Shown: one piece after another, positions 7,290-16,000 of the stretch
Layout of the letters: every line of letters begins with the position of its first letter
Numbering within the stretch: position 1 is the stretch's first letter
NCBI RefSeq assembly: GCF_004138165.1
Contig: NZ_RYFF01000009.1
Span: 61,598 to 125,597, forward strand
Origin: Candidatus Chloroploca sp. Khr17
Lineage (GTDB): Bacteria; Chloroflexota; Chloroflexia; Chloroflexales; Chloroflexaceae
DNA length: 64,000 bases
Reading direction: 5' to 3'
Notes under the pieces: model-generated
Told to the model about the DNA's origin: nothing
The model's database searches: none
Seen by the model: only the letters and a program-made list of their open reading frames with translations
Program-made: the position numbers and the translations under genes

Positions 7290-10187
7290 TTACCGCGTGA
7301 GCAACGGCAGATAGACACGATGCGTGGCGGCGGTCAGCGTTGGCCCAGGGGTCAGGCCGGCACGCTCGTCGGGCAGGCTGTTGACGGGCACAATTGGCTC
7401 GAGCGGCTCGCTCTTGGTGGCCGAGAGGCCGCCGGCGGTCGTGGCTTGCAGGGCCGCCGTTGTGGGCGCCTCAATCACCACACTCAGCCGGTAACGGGCA
7501 GCGGTGAAGCCGTAGACTTCGACCTGGTAGACGCCGGGCACGATTTCGCTGGCCGGGATGATCACTTGCTCGTTGGCCCCGCCATCAAGGTTGCTCACCC
7601 GCGCCGATTGGTCGGCACGCGATGACCAGACGTAGAGATCGGCATCGCCACTCAAAACCTCCAGGTTGGCCGTCAGTTGCTGGCCGGCCTCGGCGGTGTA
7701 GCGATAGGTATGGGTCTGGCGGCGGCCAATCTCTTCAGCGGTTGGTTCGTAGTTGACGAGTTGCTGCGACCGACCAATCGAGATATTGCCCGCCTCGTCA
7801 AGCGCCCGCACCTGCAGATAGTGCATCCCGGAAACCGGTAGCATCGTCCAGTTCACGTCGCTCGGGGTCGCGCTGTAGGGCATCCACCCCGATTGCACCA
7901 CGGGCACCCACTGGCCGGCCCCGACGTTGTAGACATACTCGATCACATGGATCGAGCGGACGCCACTGGGGTTGGGCGAGGGATCGGTCGCCTCAACTGC
8001 GATCCGGGCCTGCGGGGTATTCACCGACGTGCTCGAACCATCACCGACCGTAATGCGTTGCACTACCGGCACCGTGCGATCAGGACTGGCGGCCAACACC
8101 GTCACCGTACGACTGACGACATTGTTAATTTCGGTATCTTCAGGCACGAGATCGTCGGGATCGATGAGCGCGTAGAGATCAAAGGTCTCGGTCTGCGTGA
8201 AGGTCACCGCAAGTGGCGTCGTGCTCTCGACACTATTGGGCGGATCGAGGAACGGCACCGTGCTGCGCCCGAGCACCGGGCCATCCACCGCATCGCGCCG
8301 GAACTCGACCACCACATCCTGCAACACCGCCTTGCCACCAAGGCGATGAACAAGCACCCCGATCTCCGTGGTCTCGCCGGCGCGTGGCGTGACCGGATTG
8401 AGCCAGATCTCGTGATCATAGCCAAGCAGATCGTTATTGCTGCTGGCATCAAGCACGGTATACGCATCGGGCAAGGTCGCCTGCTGTCCATCAGGATTGG
8501 TGACCGTCACCGCGTAGGTACCAACCGGCATCAGCGCCGGCACCACCGCCTGCAACGTCGTGCCATTGATCCGCTGCGTCACCAGTTCGGTCGTGCCGAG
8601 GGTCAGCGTGATGCCATCGGCAAAATTGAAGCCCGCAACCGTCACCTCGACATCCTGATCATTGTAGCCAAGCGAGGGCAACACACTGCTGAGCACTGGC
8701 GCACGGGCCAACACCGTAAAGGCATTGGAGAGCGTCAGACTGCTGCCATCACCAGGGAGCACGGTGAGATCATAGATGCCAACGGGCAAGCCCGCGGGCA
8801 CCACGGCCCGCAACAGCGTCGTGGTCAACGTCGCACTCTCGGTCACCACATTGGTCAGCGCGAAGGTACCGCCGCCATTACTCAACTGCACCGATGGTAT
8901 CGTCGCCGTGGAAAAGCCACCGCCGAGGATCGTCACATCGGTCGCCACATCGTTATAACCCTCCTCAGGCTCAATCGAACGAACCTCTGGCTGGAGCTGT
9001 GGAGGGATGGGAGGATCGGGGGGAGGAGGGATCGGTTCGCAGGAAACCCCAACGATCTGGGACAAAATCGTCGAGAGACTGGCAAAATTGCTGACGCTAA
9101 AGACCCGGTCGGGATCGGCGGTGAGCGCATTCAGTTGCGGCAAATTAGGGCCACTGCCAACGGCGATCGCAAAGAGATGCATCCCGGCATCACGCACCAA
9201 CTGCGCCTCTTCGACCGGATCGCCGCCCTGGTTGTGCGCCCCATCGGTCAGCAGAATCATCACCTGGGGCACCCCGGCACGCCCATTGGCGGCCAGTTCT
9301 TCCCGCCCGAGCTGGAGGCCTTCTTGAATATCGGTGTACCCATCCAGTTGCGTCATCGCATTGACGCGAGCCAGGACCACGCTCGGATCATCAGCAAGGC
9401 GCAACTCGTAGCGGCCCCGGCCCTGCGTGCCAAATTGCGCAATGCCAACCCTGGCATCATCGGGGCTAACCGTATAGCTATTGACCAGATTGCGCACAAA
9501 ATCGCGCATCTGCCGGAAATTCGTCGAAGAGATGCTGCCTGAGCCATCAAGCACCAGCATCAGATCGAGTGGTTCGGTGCATTTGCCGGTATCGAACGTA
9601 ACCTCAACGCGAAACGCATTGCTCTGCGTTTGCTGCCAACGCAGCGTCGCATTGTCGTGGCTATCAGGCGCCACATCGGCGCTGACATAGGTAAGCGTCG
9701 TCGGATAGATCAGCTCGACCAGGCGCGTCGCGGCCACCAGATCACCGCTAGAATTGAGCACATGCACAAAGCCGCTGCTTGTCGCAGCCACATCAAAGCG
9801 ATACGCCGTCACGACCTCGAGCCTCGTCGTGTCCGCCGAACAACTCAGTTCGGTCTCAGACACTTTAGTACAGGCCGAAGGGGGAACGCTCGCAAATTGC
9901 AGACTCGTGGACGCCGAAAACCGAAACGTCATGCTATCTTGCAAACTCAGATCTTCATACACATACGTCGCCGTCCCAAAAACCTGTGGGGCCTCATACC
10001 CCTGGATCGTCGAGGCAACCGTGATCGATCCAGCGGTTGACGCAAGCTCGCCACCACCCGCAGTTGATGTGAAATCACCGTCACCCGTGGCAGCCAGCGC
10101 TGGGCGCTGCGAAGCGAGGCCCACACTGAGCAGACTCGCCAGCAACACCAGCACCAATAACGTCCGACTCTTCCATCGTCGCAGCAT
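7290..10187 (-). CDS. Secreted vWA/IPT/CARDB protein with VYLPL tail
   Basis: The 965-residue product starts at ATG 10187, 10 nt after AAAGGA; a longer in-frame extension lacks an RBS and coding character. A signal peptide ends near ALAATG. After a ~160-residue beta-rich region comes a von Willebrand factor A domain with an intact MIDAS: LDGSGS, a downstream Thr, and LLTDGAHNQGG. A Pro-rich hinge (PPPPDPPIPPQLQ) follows, then two IPT/TIG domains, CARDB, an Ig-like unit and a PPC-like domain, ending RVYLPLLTR. MIDAS-type vWA domains bind ligands through a divalent metal, so adhesion or surface assembly is likely. From the first IPT onward it closely matches the neighbouring gene at protein and DNA level, so the pair arose by duplication with exchange of the N-terminal head. 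Confidence 0.88.
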   Translation of the reverse strand: MLRRWKSRTLLVLVLLASLLSVGLASQRPALAATGDGDFTSTAGGGELASTAGSITVASTIQGYEAPQVFGTATYVYEDLSLQDSMTFRFSASTSLQFASVPPSACTKVSETELSCSADTTRLEVVTAYRFDVAATSSGFVHVLNSSGDLVAATRLVELIYPTTLTYVSADVAPDSHDNATLRWQQTQSNAFRVEVTFDTGKCTEPLDLMLVLDGSGSISSTNFRQMRDFVRNLVNSYTVSPDDARVGIAQFGTQGRGRYELRLADDPSVVLARVNAMTQLDGYTDIQEGLQLGREELAANGRAGVPQVMILLTDGAHNQGGDPVEEAQLVRDAGMHLFAIAVGSGPNLPQLNALTADPDRVFSVSNFASLSTILSQIVGVSCEPIPPPPDPPIPPQLQPEVRSIEPEEGYNDVATDVTILGGGFSTATIPSVQLSNGGGTFALTNVVTESATLTTTLLRAVVPAGLPVGIYDLTVLPGDGSSLTLSNAFTVLARAPVLSSVLPSLGYNDQDVEVTVAGFNFADGITLTLGTTELVTQRINGTTLQAVVPALMPVGTYAVTVTNPDGQQATLPDAYTVLDASSNNDLLGYDHEIWLNPVTPRAGETTEIGVLVHRLGGKAVLQDVVVEFRRDAVDGPVLGRSTVPFLDPPNSVESTTPLAVTFTQTETFDLYALIDPDDLVPEDTEINNVVSRTVTVLAASPDRTVPVVQRITVGDGSSTSVNTPQARIAVEATDPSPNPSGVRSIHVIEYVYNVGAGQWVPVVQSGWMPYSATPSDVNWTMLPVSGMHYLQVRALDEAGNISIGRSQQLVNYEPTAEEIGRRQTHTYRYTAEAGQQLTANLEVLSGDADLYVWSSRADQSARVSNLDGGANEQVIIPASEIVPGVYQVEVYGFTAARYRLSVVIEAPTTAALQATTAGGLSATKSEPLEPIVPVNSLPDERAGLTPGPTLTAATHRVYLPLLTR

Positions 10188-10304
10188 AACAGCACTGTCC
10201 TTTCGCCTAGATAGCCCGCATTGCACACCGCTCCGTTCTAGCTCAGCATACCGTGCTGTTGCAGTGATGTTGCATAAAAGACAACCTGTTGCACTGGCAA
10301 CACA

Positions 10305-10347
10305 TTGGTGCGCGAAAAAGCCAACGACGCTGGCTTGCGCGCACCAA
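10305..10347. other. Long imperfect hairpin in the vWA/STAND intergenic region
   Basis: TTGGTGCGCG (10305-10314) pairs with 10338-10347, with an inner AAGCCA/TGGCTT arm. It lies between divergent genes, so it is not an obvious terminator. The 10188-10732 gap also contains many TGTTGCA words near 10250-10300 and 10560-10620, and no gene. Confidence 0.5.
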
Positions 10348-10371
10348 CGTGCTGTCCTTGAAGTCCGTAAA

Positions 10372-10403
10372 CCCCAATGGACGGCGGACGCCTTCCATTG
10401 GGG
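10372..10403. other. Second hairpin in the intergenic region
   Basis: CCCCAATGGA (10372-10381) pairs perfectly with TCCATTGGGG (10394-10403) around a 12-nt loop. It follows the previous hairpin by 24 nt. Its role is unknown. Confidence 0.45.
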
Positions 10404-10654
10404 TAAAGAAGATCGCACAGAAGATAAAAAAATGCAACGCAAGAAACCCCAAATATATATCTTCACCAGCAGGATCGTCTGCTATCATAGGCAGGAGAGT
10501 ACGCTAGAACGAGGAGAAGAAGGCCGCAAGCGATGCATCGCGGCAACAGAGCAACCTTTGAGTATACATCAGTGTTGCAGAGATGTTGCACTGCTGTTGC
10601 GGAAACGTTGCTGTTGCTGAGCATCGTGATGAAATACCTAAACCAAAGCTTGAA

Positions 10655-10668
10655 AACTCCCGGGAGTT
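10655..10668. promoter_or_regulatory. 14-bp perfect palindrome, candidate operator
   Basis: AACTCCCGGGAGTT is perfectly self-complementary and lies 65 bp before the STAND gene start. That gene encodes its own HTH domain, so autoregulation is a reasonable inference. Confidence 0.45.
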
Positions 10669-10673
10669 AACCA

Positions 10674-10717
10674 TTTCACGCGTGTAGGCCAGGTTACACG
10701 GACCTACAAGCGTGAAA
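10674..10717 (+). promoter_or_regulatory. Leader hairpin/dyad before the STAND gene
   Basis: TTTCACGC and GTAGGCC (10674-10690) pair with GGACCTAC and GCGTGAAA (10700-10717). The dyad ends just before the AGGAAG ribosome-binding site and swallows the alternative GTG start at 10712, which favours the TTG start at 10733. Confidence 0.5.
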
Positions 10718-10732
10718 GCCAGGAAGACCACC

Positions 10733-13700
10733 TTGAGCGATTTCCAAAAGCTTCCCGCGTTACAGATAACCCTGGTCGAACATCCTCTTGCCATTTTCGC
10801 CGCCGATCTCCGCACATGGATCTTTAGTTCACAGGCTCGGGCAGCCCAGCATTTCGGGGTTGACCGCAGCACCATCTGGCGTTACGAGGAAGGTCGCCAT
10901 CCGCCGCCGCTCGCATATCTGGCAGCCCTCACCAGTCTCGTGGTCGCCAGGCTTGGCGACCACGATGAACCCATCGAGCAGCACAAGGCTCGCCTGCTTC
11001 ACGAGATCAATCAGGCGATTGTCATTTACTATCCCGATGCAGAACCATTTGCAGCCTGGGAGGAACTCGAAGAGGCGGGGGCGGCATTTCAGCCAGCACG
11101 ACGACGGATGCCAGCACGACAACAGACCGATCAGGCCAGAGCCTCCCCGCCCCCCACACCGGCGCTTCACACTGCATCATCTGTCCAAATTGATTGGGGT
11201 GACGCCCCTGATGTAGCGACCTTTTATGGCCGACAGGCTGAACTAGCATTCTTGCAGCAGATGTTCACCAGGGGCACTTGTCGCCTGCTCGGTGTTTTTG
11301 GCATGGGTGGGGCCGGCAAAACGATCCTGACGGTGCGCCTGGTCGAGACCGTTGCCGACCAATTTACCCATGTTTTCTGGCGTTCCTTGATCAATGCGCC
11401 ACCACCCGACCAGATCTTGCGCGAGTTCTGGCTTGCGGTGGCACGTCCAGAGCTTATCCCGCCAACGAGTCCCCTTCAGGTTCACGAGTTGTTGCCGTTG
11501 TTGCAACACCAGCGTTGCCTGCTGATCCTCGACAATTTCGAGACGATCCTCAACGCTGGTGAACAACCCGACGAATATCGTGAAGGCTATGCGCAGTACG
11601 GGCAACTGCTGCGTCTTTTTGGTGAAGCACGCCATCAGAGTTGCCTGATCCTGACGAGCCGCGAAAAGCCACGCGACCTGCATATGCTTGAGCATGCCCG
11701 CAAAACGGCCTCCCGCGTCTATGCCTACCAGATCCCTGGGCTGAAGGCCGCCGATGCGTTTGAGTTTCTACGGGACCTTGACCTTGACCTCGATGAGCCA
11801 GCGCTAGCAACGCTCTTGCAACGCTCTTCCGGCAATCCAAAGATCCTCGAGTTGGTCGGCGCAACGATTCGCGATCTCTTTGATGGTTCAGTGGCAAGCT
11901 TTCTTGCCCATGAAACGATCCTTTTTGATGATGTGCAGGCAATGCTGCACACGCAATTCGAGCACCTCTCAGAGGCCGAGCAAGAGGTGCTGTTCTGGCT
12001 GGCAGTGCTGCGTGAACCAGTCACGATCGCCCAATTGCGCGAACACGTCGTCGTTCCCAAACGAGCCAGGGAGCTCTTGCCTACGATCCGCACCTTGCAA
12101 CGCCGCTCGCTGATCGAGACCGGGGCCAAGACAGTCTATCTCCAGCATGCGGTCGCCGAATTTGTGACTGACATGCTCGTCAAGCAATTGCAGGCTGAAC
12201 TGGTGCGTGGTTCCTTTGATCTGGTGCAGCGCGTGGCGCTCTTGCAGGCACATGCAAAAGACTACGTACGCACGAGTCAGGTACGTGTTGTGCTTGAACC
12301 GCTCGTTGAACACTTGAAAAGCACAATGAGCCAGAGCGCACTCATTGCGCATCTTGACGCTCTGCGCGCAACCTTGCAAACGGACTATCGTGGCCGCCCA
12401 GGGTATGCAGGCGGGAATCTGCTCAATCTGCTGATCCATCTGGGGGCCGATCTGACCGGCAAAGATTTCGCGCATCTCGCTGTCTGGCAGGCCTATTGCC
12501 AGGGGGTAGAACTCAAGCAGGTCAACTTTGCCGACGCAGACCTGAGCAGGTCGGCCTTTAATGAAACCTTCGGCAGCATTCGCACCGTTGCCTTCAGTCC
12601 CAATGGAGCATGGCTCGCTGCGGGTTCAAGCAACGGCGAGATCCATGTCTGGGCGCTTCCCAGCCACAAACACATCTATACCCTCGACGGAAAAGCCTGG
12701 GTCGAAGCACTGACCTTTAGTCCCGACAGCCGGATGCTCGCGAGTGGGGGCCACGAGCCAGCGTTGCTGATCTGGGATCTTGCAACGGGCACCTGCCTTG
12801 ATCAACTGGCGGGGCATACCACAACCGTCCGGTGCCTCAGTTTTAGCCGTGACGGAACCCTGCTCGCCAGTGGGAGCGATGATGCAACGGTACGCCTCTG
12901 GCCGATGCCATGGGAGCCTCGCGCAGATCAAGAGCAGGACATCACCGTACTAGCCGCCCATCAGGGCACCGTCTGGAGCATCGCGCTGCATCCGACGGCA
13001 CCCTACCTGATCAGCGCAGGTTCAGATGGCCTGATCTGGTGGGATCTCACGACAGGCACAGCTACGCGACAGATCCAGGAACATGCCGCAGCCGTCATGA
13101 CGGTTGCCATGCACCCGACCGGCAGCCTAGTTGCCAGCGGAAGCTACGACGGCAAGGCAAAGCTCTGGTCTTTCACCGAGGCAACCTGCCGGGACACGAT
13201 CACCAGTCATCAGGGGCCAGTCCGCGCCGTCGCCTTCAGTCCTGACGGCAGCCTGCTAGCAACTGGCAGTGAAGACGAGCACATTCGGCTCTGGCATAGC
13301 CACGACGGCAGCCTACACAGCAGCTTCTATGCTCCGGCCAACCGGGTACGTGCGCTCGCCTTTAGCCCTGACGGGCATTTGCTGGCAAGCGGCAGCCACG
13401 ACCAGAACGTACGCCTCTGGCATGTCAAGAGCAGGCAGTGCATCATGCGCTGGCAAGGTTATGTCAACCAGTTGCGTGCCCTCGCACAGAGCCCCGACGG
13501 GCAACGGCTTGCCTTTGGCGTAGCCGAATGCATTTACGTGGTTGACCAGAGCCAGGGCGAGATGATCCACCAATTGTGTGGACATAGCGAGTGGGTACAG
13601 TCGCTTGCCTTTAGCCCACAGGGCAACCTGCTCGCCAGCAGCAGCGACGACCATACGATCCGCCTCTGGAATCTAGCGACCTTCACTGAGCACAACACCC

Positions 13701-14437
13701 TCTACGGCCACGATGCGTGGGTTCAAACGTCCGCCTTTACACCTGATGGACGCCTCCTTGCCACAGGCAGCATTGACCGAACGATTCGGCTCTGGGAGGT
13801 CGCCACGGGCGCGTGCCTCCAGATCCTCACCGGGCACCAGCACTATATCTGGGCAGTGGCGATCAGCCCGGATGGGCGCTGGCTGGCGAGTGGTGGGGTT
13901 GACGAGGCCATCCGGATCTGGGACATCGCCTCGGGGCAGTGGGTGCAAACCTTCACCGGGCACCGTGGGGGAGTCTGGTCGCTTGCCTTTGCTGGCGACT
14001 CAAACCGCCTCGTCAGCAGCGGCCAGGATCAGTGCATCAGGGTCTGGGCGCTCGATCAAGCCCGGTTATGCGCCACCCTCAGCGGCCACGACAACCGCGT
14101 CGTGGCCGTTGCCGTCTGCCCGCAGGATCGCCTGATCGCCAGCGGCAGCGACGACCGCACCGTACGCATCTGGGATCTCGCGACAGGCAGCTGTCGTCAC
14201 ACGCTCAGCGGGCACACCCGGTCGGTCATTGGGGTCGCCTTTCACCCTGATGGTGAGCGGCTCATCAGCGGCAGCGAAGACGGCACCGTGCTCATCTGGC
14301 AAACCAACACCGGCACCTGTCTCAAGCGACTGGCAACACCGCGGCCATACGACGGGCTCAACCTCACCGGAGCCACCGGCCTGACCACAGCCCAGCGTGC
14401 GTCATTGATCGCGCTCGGCGCACGCGACGAGGCATAG
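10733..14437 (+). CDS. STAND protein: HTH, NB-ARC ATPase and 14 WD40 repeats
   Basis: TTG 10733 is chosen because AGGAAG lies 6 nt upstream; a GTG at 10712 has no RBS and sits in a hairpin. The product has 1234 residues. Residues ~30-75 resemble an Xre-type HTH (HFGVDRSTIWRYEEGR). The NB-ARC NTPase has Walker A GMGGAGKT (~190), Walker B LLILDNFE (~262) and an ILTSRE sensor motif. A pentapeptide-like linker (LKQVNFADADLSRSAF) leads into 14 WD40 repeats (~614-1215), enough for two seven-bladed propellers, with repeated GSDD/LWDLATG blade ends. STAND NTPases are signal-dependent switches: ligand binding to the sensor repeats releases ADP and triggers oligomerization. Here the effector would be a DNA-binding domain, implying a transcriptional role. 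An immune-type sensor is possible but unproven. Confidence 0.9.
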   Translation: MSDFQKLPALQITLVEHPLAIFAADLRTWIFSSQARAAQHFGVDRSTIWRYEEGRHPPPLAYLAALTSLVVARLGDHDEPIEQHKARLLHEINQAIVIYYPDAEPFAAWEELEEAGAAFQPARRRMPARQQTDQARASPPPTPALHTASSVQIDWGDAPDVATFYGRQAELAFLQQMFTRGTCRLLGVFGMGGAGKTILTVRLVETVADQFTHVFWRSLINAPPPDQILREFWLAVARPELIPPTSPLQVHELLPLLQHQRCLLILDNFETILNAGEQPDEYREGYAQYGQLLRLFGEARHQSCLILTSREKPRDLHMLEHARKTASRVYAYQIPGLKAADAFEFLRDLDLDLDEPALATLLQRSSGNPKILELVGATIRDLFDGSVASFLAHETILFDDVQAMLHTQFEHLSEAEQEVLFWLAVLREPVTIAQLREHVVVPKRARELLPTIRTLQRRSLIETGAKTVYLQHAVAEFVTDMLVKQLQAELVRGSFDLVQRVALLQAHAKDYVRTSQVRVVLEPLVEHLKSTMSQSALIAHLDALRATLQTDYRGRPGYAGGNLLNLLIHLGADLTGKDFAHLAVWQAYCQGVELKQVNFADADLSRSAFNETFGSIRTVAFSPNGAWLAAGSSNGEIHVWALPSHKHIYTLDGKAWVEALTFSPDSRMLASGGHEPALLIWDLATGTCLDQLAGHTTTVRCLSFSRDGTLLASGSDDATVRLWPMPWEPRADQEQDITVLAAHQGTVWSIALHPTAPYLISAGSDGLIWWDLTTGTATRQIQEHAAAVMTVAMHPTGSLVASGSYDGKAKLWSFTEATCRDTITSHQGPVRAVAFSPDGSLLATGSEDEHIRLWHSHDGSLHSSFYAPANRVRALAFSPDGHLLASGSHDQNVRLWHVKSRQCIMRWQGYVNQLRALAQSPDGQRLAFGVAECIYVVDQSQGEMIHQLCGHSEWVQSLAFSPQGNLLASSSDDHTIRLWNLATFTEHNTLYGHDAWVQTSAFTPDGRLLATGSIDRTIRLWEVATGACLQILTGHQHYIWAVAISPDGRWLASGGVDEAIRIWDIASGQWVQTFTGHRGGVWSLAFAGDSNRLVSSGQDQCIRVWALDQARLCATLSGHDNRVVAVAVCPQDRLIASGSDDRTVRIWDLATGSCRHTLSGHTRSVIGVAFHPDGERLISGSEDGTVLIWQTNTGTCLKRLATPRPYDGLNLTGATGLTTAQRASLIALGARDEA

Positions 14438-14448
14438 GGTTGAAGTGT

Positions 14449-14498
14449 CTGCCACTACGGGGGACACCATGCTCGCGTTGTGTCCCCCGTAGCGGCAG
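14449..14498. terminator. Bidirectional terminator hairpin
   Basis: A ~19-bp stem (14449-14467 with 14480-14498, one mismatch) lies between the convergent STAND and S41 peptidase genes, 11 nt and 15 nt from their stop codons. Confidence 0.7.
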
Positions 14499-14512
14499 GC
14501 CATGCTCGTGCG

Positions 14513-16000
14513 TTACGGCGCAGGGGCCGTACCCAGCAATAAGGCTTCAGCCGCCTCGCGGTCGCGATCGGGGCCGTTGCAATCACGCGCCTGCAGGATC
14601 ACCGGCAGATCCGGGGCAACACCAAGCCCTTCAAGCGGGCGGCCATCATTGCGACGAAAGTCAGCCGTCGAGAAGCGTACAAACGCCCCGCCAGTCAGAT
14701 CAAAGCGGATCGGGTTGCCTGATCCACCCCCGGTCGGACGACCGACGGTCGTGACGCGCCCTGCGTCAACCAGTGCCACCACAAATTGCTCGGTCGTGCT
14801 AAAACTTCGTTCATCAATGAGCAGGACAACTGGCCCACGATAGATCGGTGCCCGCGGCGTCAGGCGAAAGCTGATTCCAGGAAGCCAGCCGCGCTGTGGC
14901 ATGCGCCCGGCAAAATGGTCACGCCCATAGGTGAATGGCGCAGCGAGCAAACGCGCCGCCATCTGGTCGGCGAGCAACTGGTTGCCCCCGCCATTGCCCC
15001 GTACATCAATGATCAACCCAGGAGCATCAAAAAGCTCGTTCAGCGCTGCATCAAAGGCCGCGACCAGATCATCGTCACTCCAAAAAGCGTTGATCTTGAT
15101 CAGGCCAAAGCCTGAAGGCAAGCGCTCGGCCTGAATGGCAGGTGGGCGCTCACGTGAACTCGACGGGGCTGAGGCTGCCGTCTCGGGTTGATGGATCAGC
15201 ATGACCGTCTGCGGTTGACCGTTGGCATCAAGCATGGTCACCTCCATCTGCGGTGCCGTGCTGCTCAACAGATTGAACGCCGCCAGCGCACGACGGTTGT
15301 GCGGGGTACCACTGGCGGTCAGCATAGCCGGCACTGCGTCCAGCGCCTCTTCAAGCGGGCGGCCATCAACGGCCACCAGCACGGCGCACGGCGCCAGACC
15401 AGCTTGCCGGGCCGCCTGGCTCACCTGATCAACCACAACCTCTGCGCCCATCACCCGAGCCGTACCAAAAAAGATCCGCCCCTGCTGGCGCGCTGGCGAT
15501 TGCAGATTCGTATGACCGTCTTGCAACTCGGCCAGCATGGCAGCCACCAATTTCCAATAGGCTGCGTCATCAGAAGCAGCCGCAACCTGCGGCGCATAAC
15601 GCTGATAGACTTCGTCCCAGGCGACGCCTTTCAGGCCAAAATAGGGGTAGTACACATCCATCGCTCGCCAGAGCCGGTCAAAATTGGCCTGACGATCACG
15701 CGTGGCGGGGAGCACGATATTCAGCCGATAGAGGGGGAGCAGCACAGCGGCCACCCATCCAAGCACCAACAACCCGTGCAGCAGCCACAAGACCCACCGT
15801 TGCCGCCGACGAGCCTCAGGTGGCTTCGCTTGTTGCCGCCAGCGCAACCAGCCGAAGATCAGTCCGACCACCACCCCAACCAGCACCGCTAGCGGCCAAC
15901 GAGCAGCAAACGGGCCCCAGACCAGCAACCCGCTCCCGAGCCCTGCACATAGAGGATGAGCGACCAAAGCAATCCGTTCGAACGATCGTAGCTCTTTCAT
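14513..16000 (-). CDS. Membrane-anchored S41 family (tail-specific/tricorn-like) peptidase
   Basis: The product has 495 residues. Three hydrophobic segments (~10-35, 35-52, 68-92) anchor the N-terminus. An N-terminal helical region (NFDRLWRAMDVYYPYFGLKG) and a PDZ-like segment (~200-230, VLVAVDGRPLEEAL) precede the S41 core. The core contains LIIDVRGNGGGNQ and DERSFSTTEQF; the Ser of the latter is the likely nucleophile, and GRPTGGGSGNP follows. The family cleaves unfolded or C-terminal peptides outside the cytoplasm. The start ATG overlaps the stop of the upstream ABC permease (ATGA), so it is translationally coupled as the last gene of an ABC exporter operon. Processing or clearance of the exported substrate is an attractive inference. 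Confidence 0.85.
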   Translation of the reverse strand: MKELRSFERIALVAHPLCAGLGSGLLVWGPFAARWPLAVLVGVVVGLIFGWLRWRQQAKPPEARRRQRWVLWLLHGLLVLGWVAAVLLPLYRLNIVLPATRDRQANFDRLWRAMDVYYPYFGLKGVAWDEVYQRYAPQVAAASDDAAYWKLVAAMLAELQDGHTNLQSPARQQGRIFFGTARVMGAEVVVDQVSQAARQAGLAPCAVLVAVDGRPLEEALDAVPAMLTASGTPHNRRALAAFNLLSSTAPQMEVTMLDANGQPQTVMLIHQPETAASAPSSSRERPPAIQAERLPSGFGLIKINAFWSDDDLVAAFDAALNELFDAPGLIIDVRGNGGGNQLLADQMAARLLAAPFTYGRDHFAGRMPQRGWLPGISFRLTPRAPIYRGPVVLLIDERSFSTTEQFVVALVDAGRVTTVGRPTGGGSGNPIRFDLTGGAFVRFSTADFRRNDGRPLEGLGVAPDLPVILQARDCNGPDRDREAAEALLLGTAPAP

